13,192 bases of DNA from DATGZX01 sp035296965 (GTDB taxonomy: Bacteria > Planctomycetota > Planctomycetia > Gemmatales > Gemmataceae), in contig DATGZX010000282.1 of assembly GCA_035296965.1 (NCBI GenBank), forward strand, positions 1 through 13,192. Reading direction: 5' to 3'. Of the stretch, positions 7,353 through 13,192 are shown piece after piece. Position 1 is the first letter of the stretch. Each line of letters opens with the position of its first letter. Below the pieces are notes generated by a model. It was not told the DNA's origin. It worked only from the letters and a program-made list of their open reading frames with translations, and did no database searches. A program made the position numbers and the translations under genes.

Positions 7353-8186
7353 ATGCGTTCTGCCGTGTTTGTCGTCCTCGCTGCTCTGATCGGAGTGTCA
7401 GCATCGAAGGCTGATGAGAACGGTAAGGAAAAAGTCGGGCTGGTGGTCGGCAAACTCGCTCCGGAAATCGCAGGCGAAGACATCGACGGAACTCCATTCA
7501 AGCTGAGCGATTATCGCGGTAAGGTCGTCGTTTTGGACTTCTGGGGAAATTGGTGACCGCCCTGCCGGTCAATGTATCCGCACGAACGGTCGTTCGTGAA
7601 GAAGTTTCAGGGCAAGCCTGTCGTACTCCTCGGCGTCAACAGCGACGGCAACCGGGAAGCTCTCAAGAAGGTGCTGGAGAAGGAAAAGATTACCTGGCGT
7701 TCCTGGTGGGATGGCGGCGGGACGAAGGGGCCTGTCGCAAGTAAATGGCAAGTCCATGGCTGGCCAACGATCTATATCATCGATGCCAAGGGCATTATTC
7801 GCGTCAAAGACGATCGTGGCGAGATAGCAGACAAACCTGCGCTGCTGGAACGAGCTGTAACCGCGCTGCTGCGTGGAACGAGCCCCGAGATCGCAAGCAA
7901 CCAGAACGCTACCAAGGCGGATAAGAAAGTATCGGATGCCCAGCTTACGCGGAAGAAGTCAGCCGAGGCGCGGGATGCAAATGCCGAGTCTGCCGAAAAG
8001 AAGATAGTGGGAGACAAAGAAAAGACCGAGCAGACGGCTGGCACCAAATTCACATTCGCCGAGATGCTTGCCAACGGGGGCAAGACCGAGAAGGCAAAGG
8101 AACGCTGCCGTGAGATCCTGCGCACATATCCTGCTACAAGGGCGGCAGCCGACGCCCAGGAACTGCTCGACAAACTCGACAAGTGA
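7353..8186 (+). CDS. TlpA-like thioredoxin with in-frame UGA at the active-site Cys (candidate selenoprotein)
   Basis: Read through the UGA at 7554-7556, this is a 277-residue secreted disulfide oxidoreductase. Residues 1-20 are a signal peptide ending SASKA. The thioredoxin fold follows: VGKLAPEI at 32-39, then VVVLDFWGNW, then the active site W67-UGA68-P69-P70-C71, then MYPHERS at 74-80, LLGVNSD, and a WPT cis-proline loop with Pro139. In the TlpA/AhpC-TSA family the residue at 68 is the attacking cysteine. UGA differs from either Cys codon by one base. The frame is continuous on both sides, and the downstream part has no ribosome binding site or signal peptide of its own. The gene also ends with UGA (8184-8186), so UGA still terminates here. 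After a Lys/Ala/Glu-rich linker (178-231) the C-terminus (233-277) resembles a single TPR-like helical hairpin. Alternatives are a nonsense mutation or a sequencing error. Confidence 0.72.
7557..7613 (+). promoter_or_regulatory. Candidate bacterial SECIS element just after the UGA
   Basis: Directly after the UGA the mRNA can form an outer helix, GCCCTG at 7559-7564 with CAGGGC at 7608-7613. It also forms an apical 7-bp perfect helix, CACGAAC at 7581-7587 with GTTCGTG at 7592-7598, closed by the loop GGUC at 7588-7591. The loop starts 31 nt after the UGA. Known bacterial SECIS elements sit in the reading frame with the apical loop about 16-37 nt after the UGA and a G among the first two loop bases; the E. 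coli fdhF loop contains GGUC. Against it, the same bases encode a conserved protein block, so a chance hairpin is possible, and no bulged U like that of fdhF is obvious. Confidence 0.55.
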
Positions 8187-8496
8187 CTTGTGCACTGTCG
8201 GGTGCTGCAGTCGTGTCTGAAATCTCTGAAGCACAGGCCGCTCAAGGACCTACTGGCCGACTACCACGCCGCCTTCATGGGGCAGGTGTCGCACTCGGTG
8301 GCTTGCAACTATTGCCGATGCAAGAGCCTAGAGGAGCATGGAGCTTGAATTGGGGGTAAAACACGAGCTCACTTCATCGGCCCGGGCTTGTGGCTCTCGA
8401 TCAATGCGCTGCACCGTGCAAACACGCGGCGCGCGCAGCCAGGGGTTCCCGTGGCTGCGAGCGAATGAGGCTTCCTCGGTAAGAAATACGAGCGCC
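8187..8496. other. Convergent intergenic region
   Basis: 310 bases between the plus-strand thioredoxin gene and the 3' end of the minus-strand DUF1501 gene. The thioredoxin frame stays open for about 53 codons after its stop (to 8348) and contains CNYCRC, but nothing recognisable. The right half carries hairpins that probably end transcription from both sides. No RNA gene is recognised. Confidence 0.5.
8434..8459. terminator. Strong hairpin between convergent genes
   Basis: CGCAGCCA at 8434-8441 pairs perfectly with TGGCTGCG at 8452-8459. GGG at 8442-8444 can pair further with CCC at 8448-8450 across a 3-base loop, with G8451 bulged. The location between two converging genes suggests a bidirectional transcription-ending or mRNA-protecting structure. 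There is no T-run after either arm, so it is not a classical intrinsic terminator. Confidence 0.45.
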
Positions 8497-8504
8497 TCAG
8501 GCGC
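8481..8504 (-). terminator. Possible weak terminator overlapping the DUF1501 stop codon
   Basis: On the minus strand the stop TGA (8499-8497) lies in the 3-base loop of a hairpin with GCGCC and GGCGC arms (8504-8500 and 8496-8492). A T-rich stretch, TATTTCTT, follows a few bases further (8488-8481). The stem is short (5 bp), so the call is tentative. Confidence 0.3.
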
Positions 8505-9696
8505 CGCGGAAGAGCGGCAGCCGCTCGAAGGCGCCTGCCAGAGCGGCTTGCGACGGCAGACCCAGCCAGTCCTCCAATACGGTGGCATAGACGCGCCGGA
8601 AGTCCAAACCCACTTTAAGATCGCCGGCTTCCAGATCGAGCAGACTGGGCGTTGTCCCAACGAGCCCGGGCTTCACGCCGGTTCCTGCCAGTAAAACCGG
8701 ACCAGCAGTGCCATGGTCCGTACCCTGCGATCCGTTCTCAGCAACACGGCGGCCGAACTCGCTGAAGCAGAGAACCGCCACACGATCCGCCAGGCCCGCC
8801 GCTGCCAGGTCGTCCAGAAACGCGCGCAAGGCCGACGATAGTTCGAACAGCAAGCCGGCATGCGTGGAAAGTTGCCCGCTGTGGGTGTCGTAGCCGCTTT
8901 GTTGCGTGTAGAAGACCCGCGAACCGAAACCAGCTTTCAGCAGGCGAGCGATTAGTCGCAGCCGGCTTGCCAGATCGCCCGCGGGATACCGGCCATCCAC
9001 GGCTTTGGCACCTGCGATTTCGACCAGACGATCTGCCGTGGTGTAGGCATCGAGCATGCTGCGCTGCATGAAGGCCCTCAGGTCATCTGGGAACTCCGTT
9101 TTGGGAAGCGCGGAGCGTGGATCCGCACCTGCGGTAATCGCGAACTCCTCGATCCGCTCCATGGCGGACGCGACAGACCGTCGGCCGCGCAATGCAACCG
9201 GGGGCTGGCCGCAACCAATGAGCATCGCAGCCGGCGCGCCTTTGGGCAATTTGGGTCCCCCATCCAGTCCGCGGCCAAGCCAACCCAGGCTGTTTCGCTC
9301 CTCCGCGTCGAGTCGAGCAGAATGCCAGATCGCCATACTATCAAAGTGCGATCGGCTGGGGTTCGGATAGCTGACTCCTTGCACGATGGCCAGCCGGCCG
9401 CTCTCCAGGAGTTTGTGAGCGTCGCCCATGCTTGGGTTCAAGCCGACGTGGTCGTTGATTTTCAGGATGCGTTCGGCGGGCAATCGGAGCGCCTTGCGGT
9501 GCTTGGCATAGCCCTCGTCGCGGTAAGGTACGACGGTGTTGATGCCGTCATTGCCACCACCGAGCTCGATGACAACCAGGACTCGGGCGTCGCGTTGCGG
9601 CGCGGCTGCCCGCGCCGTGTGCGCGAGGAAGCCAGGTATCGTCGGCGCCAGGGCCAACAGGGATGAGTGTCTCAGGAATTCGCGGCGGGAAAGCAT
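8497..9696 (-). CDS. DUF1501 family protein, Tat-exported
   Basis: A 399-residue protein of the DUF1501 family, which belongs to the alkaline phosphatase/sulfatase-like fold group but has no established reaction. The N-terminus LSRREFLRHSSLLALAP is a twin-arginine signal peptide, with cleavage likely near residue 31, so the folded protein would be exported. Family blocks seen are ELGGGNDGINTVVPY from 44, HFDSMAIWHSA from 117, YDTHSGQ from 269, FSEFGRRVAENGS from 311 and TDHGTAG from 326. The Asp, His and Glu residues in these blocks are candidate metal ligands. I chose the ATG at 9696 because it begins the Tat signal and has GGAG (9707-9704) 7 bases upstream. A longer frame reaching 9825 would overlap the upstream gene and lose the N-terminal signal. 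It lies 56 bases after DUF1800, the usual partner. Confidence 0.93.
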   Translation of the reverse strand: MLSRREFLRHSSLLALAPTIPGFLAHTARAAAPQRDARVLVVIELGGGNDGINTVVPYRDEGYAKHRKALRLPAERILKINDHVGLNPSMGDAHKLLESGRLAIVQGVSYPNPSRSHFDSMAIWHSARLDAEERNSLGWLGRGLDGGPKLPKGAPAAMLIGCGQPPVALRGRRSVASAMERIEEFAITAGADPRSALPKTEFPDDLRAFMQRSMLDAYTTADRLVEIAGAKAVDGRYPAGDLASRLRLIARLLKAGFGSRVFYTQQSGYDTHSGQLSTHAGLLFELSSALRAFLDDLAAAGLADRVAVLCFSEFGRRVAENGSQGTDHGTAGPVLLAGTGVKPGLVGTTPSLLDLEAGDLKVGLDFRRVYATVLEDWLGLPSQAALAGAFERLPLFRGA

Positions 9697-9752
9697 GGGT
9701 ATTCTCCAGGTTTCCTCGTTCTTTCGCGGAGCGTGGGAACGAGACGTCTTGG

Positions 9753-11147
9753 TCAGGCGAGTTGCGCTTCGGGCGTCGCCAGAATCAGGGCCAGGGCTCG
9801 ACGGAGCGCCACGGAATCTGGCCACGTCTTGGAGTCTAGGGTACCGGCCAAACGCTCGCGCCAGGCCGAGCTCAGTTCGGTGCCGAGCAAGAGGCTCAAG
9901 TAGAAATTTAGGACGCTGTCACGATTGGCCGCCTGTTTATGCCGCTGCGCCAAAGCAACCGGGTCGAGCGCCAGGTCGCGCCCCACTTGTTTCCCTTCGA
10001 TCAGCGCGGCGGCATAATTGGCCCGGCCGATTAGCGCTCGCGTCGTGAGCCACGCTCGCCCCTGTGTCCAGCCGCCGACGTTCGGCGGATAGAACAGATC
10101 TTGCCCTAGCCGGGTTGTCCACTCTGCGAGAACGAGCGTGCTCGACGGCGGATCGAACAACTCCAAAGCCCGGGCGGCGCCGACGACGTACTCGATCGGC
10201 CCCTGCACGCGGCTGCCAAGATTGCCCTCGGCAAAAAACGCTTGCGAGCGCAGGACCTTCTCGACAGCCCAGTTCACATCAAGCTGATGCTCGCGCAGGC
10301 CCGCGGCAAGGGCGGCCACTTCTTCCGGTCTGACCGCGCCTTCGCCCATGAACAATTCGCAAATGCGCATCGTCAACCGATCAGCCGTAGCCGGGTGTTC
10401 CAGGAGCATGCGGACCAGGTCGGAGGCCTTCCAGGGCCCTCTCCGGCCAAGAATGGTCTTCAGGCCGGCGTCGTGACGGGCCGGCGCCTCCTCGAATTTG
10501 TCCTCCACGACTGTCCAGCCGGTCAAGGCGCGAGCCGCCTCTTTCACGTCTTCTTCGGTGTAGTGTCCGACGCCGAGCGTGAAAAGTTCCATCAGTTCCC
10601 GGCCAAGGTTTTCGTTCGGGTGGCCTTTGCGATTGGCAGGCGCGTCGAGCCAGATCAATAGCGCCGGGTCGCGGAAAGCGGCGTTCAGCATGTCCGCGAA
10701 CGGTGCGCGGGCATACTTGCGGAATAGCTCATTCTGCCGGCGCATCGCGCCGAGATCTTCGACCTTGACATTGCTCGTGGCGAAGTGGTTGTGCCACAGC
10801 AGCGTCAGCCGTTCGCCCAGCGGGTCGGGTCCGTAGATCATGCGGTACACCCACCAGGCCTTCAGGCGTCCCGGATCGCCCGAGGGGTCGGCCGACTCGC
10901 CTAGCAAGTTTGCAATTTTCTGGAACTCCTTGGGCACGCCTTCCACGGCCGACTTGCCGGCCAGCACGCGGTCGAGGCTAGCCTTGGGTCCGTCCTTCAG
11001 GTCGCGCTGGATCTCGCCCCAGGTCGCCGCGAAGCCAGCACGGCGGTGGAGATGGACGACGCGGCGCAGGTTCCACGGAGCCTTGTCATCCGGCTCGTAG
11101 GGTGCCCAGTGGCCTTCGGTTTCCGGCGACCTGGCGGTCGTTCCCAT
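9753..11147 (-). CDS. DUF1800 family protein
   Basis: A 464-residue protein of the DUF1800 family, of unknown biochemical function, typically encoded next to DUF1501 in planctomycetes and many other bacteria. Signature blocks are LLWHNHFATS at 116-125, ENLGRELMELFTLGVGHYTE at 179-198 and EAARALTGW just after, and a late YPPNVGGWTQGRAWLTTRA block. No signal peptide or membrane helix is seen at the N-terminus, in contrast to its Tat-exported partner, so either it stays in the cytoplasm or it is carried out by the partner. The latter is speculation. The ATG at 11147 has a GGAG-like sequence about 11 bases upstream, which is somewhat far. Length is normal for the family. It is the upstream gene of a two-gene unit. 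Confidence 0.92.
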   Translation of the reverse strand: MGTTARSPETEGHWAPYEPDDKAPWNLRRVVHLHRRAGFAATWGEIQRDLKDGPKASLDRVLAGKSAVEGVPKEFQKIANLLGESADPSGDPGRLKAWWVYRMIYGPDPLGERLTLLWHNHFATSNVKVEDLGAMRRQNELFRKYARAPFADMLNAAFRDPALLIWLDAPANRKGHPNENLGRELMELFTLGVGHYTEEDVKEAARALTGWTVVEDKFEEAPARHDAGLKTILGRRGPWKASDLVRMLLEHPATADRLTMRICELFMGEGAVRPEEVAALAAGLREHQLDVNWAVEKVLRSQAFFAEGNLGSRVQGPIEYVVGAARALELFDPPSSTLVLAEWTTRLGQDLFYPPNVGGWTQGRAWLTTRALIGRANYAAALIEGKQVGRDLALDPVALAQRHKQAANRDSVLNFYLSLLLGTELSSAWRERLAGTLDSKTWPDSVALRRALALILATPEAQLA

Positions 11148-11256
11148 GGTTCTGTTTCTCCCGGTGCTCTTTGAAGTTATGCCCCGAGGGACGGAAGGCG
11201 GGTTTAGTTTTTCTTCCGAGCCAGAACGGAACTAATCCCGTTCTACCTTGACGAAA
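11148..11256 (-). other. Spacer before DUF1800 with a small hairpin
   Basis: 109 bases separate the repeat-protein stop from the DUF1800 start. AGAACGG at 11223-11229 pairs with CCGTTCT at 11238-11244 around an 8-base loop. On the minus strand the hairpin is followed by an A-rich stretch and not a T-run, so it does not look like an intrinsic terminator for the upstream gene. Cotranscription of all three minus-strand genes remains possible. Confidence 0.45.
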
Positions 11257-13192
11257 CTAGCCTCCGGGAGTTTGTGATTCGTTCCGTTTAGCCTGCACGT
11301 CGCCTAGGTCTTTCTCCTCGGCTGCCTTCAGCGTCAGGCCTGTAAATACCTGGGCTGCGGGCTTACCTTTTTCGACGACGGTCAAGGTGTACTTGGCGCC
11401 TCGCACCAGCCCCTCAACGCGGAAGCGTCCGTCCCTATCTGTCTCGAATTCCGCATTCGGAAGAAGCCGGCCCGCTACCTGAAGCAGCACGCCGGCCCGT
11501 GGTTTGCCTTCTGCAGTGACGAGCCGGCCACTGACCGTGCCCCAGGGCTCTAGCTTGACGGTGAGCGGACCCTTGGCATTGCCCCGCACCTGAAGCATGC
11601 CGGCCAAGCGCTTCTTCTCATGGAAGAACACCACCTCACGTTGGTCGGCACCGTCGAGCCCGTAGACCGTGAACTCGGCGCTCTTCAAGGGAGCCCTCGT
11701 CCATATCCGCGACTGTCCGTAGGCCGTCAGTCCGAGCGCTTTTGTCCCAATCAGCGGCTTGCCGTCCGGTCCGACCACAGTGCCGCCTGGCATGCGGCCG
11801 GGATCAAGGCGGATGTTGTAGGGCAGCGGCTCGGCATCTTTCGGGGGATTGATCTCCACCAGGGTGTGGACCGTCGTGGGATCAACCAGGTACGGAGCAG
11901 TGAGGAGGAACATGTGGTCCTGACGCCAGTCCTTGATCTGGTCCGCTCCGACCGCCATCCGGTAATGATCGTTCCAACCGCGGGCCATGAGCAGGCCGCG
12001 CCCGGGAAAAGCCACGAGTTCGAAAGTGCCGTCTTCCTTGGTCTGCAGGAAAGGCTCGGCTGTGAAACCGGGCACCGCCTTGTAACGCGGGTTGTCGGCA
12101 AATGCGACATAGCTCACGTTGGCAAACACCGGCTTGCCCGTGGCCTTGTCGAGGACGCGGCCCTTGACCAGCACGCCGCGCTTCAAAGCGAAATCAACCT
12201 CGACCGGGTCAAGACCTGGGCTGTTGGCTACCTCCTGCTTGTCCTGGAGGTAGGGCTGGCCGGCTGCTGGTGCCGCCTTGATGAGGTTGCCCTCGCCTTT
12301 GGGCATGCCAACGAGCCGATACCGGCCATCCTTGTCAGTGACCGTGCGGACGCTGCTGTCGCCGCTGATATTAATTCCGGCAAACTTGTCGCTCTGGATC
12401 GGGACACCAGCCAGCGGCTTGCCCGTGTTCTTGTCGCGAACGACGCCGACAATTGGCCGGCTCGGCGCGGCCGGATGCTCGAAGGTCGCCCCGTAGTAGG
12501 TAAGCTTCCCACCCTCGGGATTATAGGCGAACATGCTGGCGTGCATCGGCTTTCCCGGCCGGGTCATAACACTCACCCCGCTGGCTATGCTGAACACGAT
12601 CGTTGGCCCTTGGAAGGTGAGCCCGACAAGGCGCTCCCGGCCGCCGCCCTTGAGCTGAAACCTGCCTTCTCTATCTGTAACCAGGGTGGGGAAAACTGCC
12701 ATCGCCGGCGGTAGGGACACACTATCCAGAAATCGGAACTCGATGGGGTAGCCGTCCTGCTTGTTGGCCTCGAGCGCTTCCAGCCAGGGCGTCAGATCGC
12801 CGGCACGCGGAATGCTCAGGCGATCCACGCAAACCTTGATGCCGGCGAGAGGCCTCCCTTGTAGGTCAACGACGCGGCCATTAATTGGCACGTCATCCCT
12901 GGCCAAGCGCAGGACCAGATCGCCGGCCCACGTGAATGCCCCAGGGATGGTCACGGCCGGGCCGTATCCCTCGGCCGTGGCTACGATGCAGGTTTTGCTG
13001 AAATTATCATCGGCGTAGAACCGGGACTCTGCCGCTGGAACCGAGATGCGGAACCTACCGTCCACGCCGCCGGTCGTCTGTACGTGAAGTGTTTTGACGT
13101 TGGTCGAATCGAGCGCAACCAGGTGCAGCTTAGCCCCCCCAAAAGGGTTGCCCTCGGGGTCGAGCACGCGGCCGCGAAATGTCGCAACCTCT
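11257..13192 (-). CDS. Large carboxypeptidase-regulatory-like repeat protein, 5' end missing
   Basis: At least 644 residues are visible; the frame runs through the right edge of the window with FRGRVLDPEGNPF, so the true start lies outside. A GTG at 13167 falls inside a repeat and is not a likely start. The protein is a string of about six beta-sandwich modules of the carboxypeptidase regulatory-like kind, each opening with a G-R-V-x-D-x-x-G-x-P pattern. Counted from the GTG, these are at about 95, 238, 333, 459 and 544, plus one at the edge. Most end in a DGRFR or DGRYR strand. Such modules are binding or scaffold domains without catalysis. In planctomycetes they occur in surface proteins and also as C-terminal extensions of sigma-factor-like or membrane proteins; the missing N-terminus would decide. 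The C-terminus (VQAKRNESQTPGG) is hydrophilic with no anchor. Confidence 0.8.
   Translation of the reverse strand, partial: EVATFRGRVLDPEGNPFGGAKLHLVALDSTNVKTLHVQTTGGVDGRFRISVPAAESRFYADDNFSKTCIVATAEGYGPAVTIPGAFTWAGDLVLRLARDDVPINGRVVDLQGRPLAGIKVCVDRLSIPRAGDLTPWLEALEANKQDGYPIEFRFLDSVSLPPAMAVFPTLVTDREGRFQLKGGGRERLVGLTFQGPTIVFSIASGVSVMTRPGKPMHASMFAYNPEGGKLTYYGATFEHPAAPSRPIVGVVRDKNTGKPLAGVPIQSDKFAGINISGDSSVRTVTDKDGRYRLVGMPKGEGNLIKAAPAAGQPYLQDKQEVANSPGLDPVEVDFALKRGVLVKGRVLDKATGKPVFANVSYVAFADNPRYKAVPGFTAEPFLQTKEDGTFELVAFPGRGLLMARGWNDHYRMAVGADQIKDWRQDHMFLLTAPYLVDPTTVHTLVEINPPKDAEPLPYNIRLDPGRMPGGTVVGPDGKPLIGTKALGLTAYGQSRIWTRAPLKSAEFTVYGLDGADQREVVFFHEKKRLAGMLQVRGNAKGPLTVKLEPWGTVSGRLVTAEGKPRAGVLLQVAGRLLPNAEFETDRDGRFRVEGLVRGAKYTLTVVEKGKPAAQVFTGLTLKAAEEKDLGDVQAKRNESQTPGG

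Noticed and set aside
7572..8186. A separate gene starting at the ATG after the UGA in the thioredoxin
   Set aside because: It has no ribosome binding site, no signal peptide, and begins within the thioredoxin active-site helix, in the same frame as the upstream part. It is the second part of one reading frame.
8187..8348. Readthrough of the thioredoxin's final UGA into about 53 more codons containing CNYCRC
   Set aside because: No family resemblance and no SECIS-like structure was noticed right after that UGA. An open run of this length is not unusual in GC-rich DNA.
9697..9825. Upstream extension of DUF1501
   Set aside because: It would bury the Tat signal 43 residues inside the protein and overlap the end of DUF1800; the ATG at 9696 has a well placed GGAG.
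11223..11244. Hairpin as an intrinsic terminator of the repeat-protein gene
   Set aside because: In the minus-strand direction it is followed by A-rich and not T-rich sequence.
11620..12714. Long plus-strand open frame opposite the repeat protein
   Set aside because: It is the complement of a clear repeat-bearing coding sequence in GC-rich DNA, with no family motifs.

Overview
The window looks like chromosomal DNA of a planctomycete, probably of the Gemmatales/Pirellulales type. This is inferred from gene content and not from any marker gene. The pointers are the LEDRLTPS N-terminal signature in a decayed secreted-protein gene, the paired DUF1800 and DUF1501 genes with a Tat signal, a large protein built of carboxypeptidase-regulatory-like repeats, and a TlpA-type thioredoxin with the MYPHERS block that I associate with planctomycete homologues.

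Layout. Bases 1-843 hold no intact gene, only degenerate repeats, one strong palindrome (319-380) and scraps of protein-like reading frame. Bases 844-1151 are a pseudogene of a matrixin-like secreted metalloprotease, with one in-frame stop and one frameshift. From 1363 to 5297 three plus-strand genes encode two TadE-like pseudopilins and a large TadG-like protein with a von Willebrand factor A domain, forming a partial Flp/Tad pilus locus. Bases 5406-7162 encode an ABC exporter, ATPase then permease, joined by a 4-base ATGA overlap. Bases 7353-8186 encode a secreted TlpA-like thioredoxin. A convergent hairpin-bearing gap (8187-8496) follows. The rest is on the minus strand: a repeat protein cut by the right edge (11257-13192), then DUF1800 (9753-11147) and DUF1501 (8497-9696), probably one co-oriented unit.

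The most interesting observation is in the thioredoxin gene. The codon for the first cysteine of the WCxxC active site is UGA (7554-7556). The frame stays open on both sides with no other lesion, giving one 277-residue protein with the motif W-UGA-P-P-C. The bases right after the UGA can fold into an outer 6-bp helix and an apical 7-bp helix capped by GGUC. The loop starts 31 nt after the UGA, inside the spacing range reported for bacterial SECIS elements, and GGUC is also the core of the E. coli fdhF SECIS loop. The gene is therefore a candidate selenoprotein with a UxxC redox centre that a standard gene caller would split into two pieces. The main competing explanation is a nonsense mutation or sequencing error, and other gene decay does exist in this window.

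How the genes work together: the Tad genes would build surface pili or related appendages, the ABC pair moves an unknown substrate, and the thioredoxin would act on disulfides outside the cytoplasm. The large TadG-like protein has about a dozen cysteines, but a link to the thioredoxin is only speculation.
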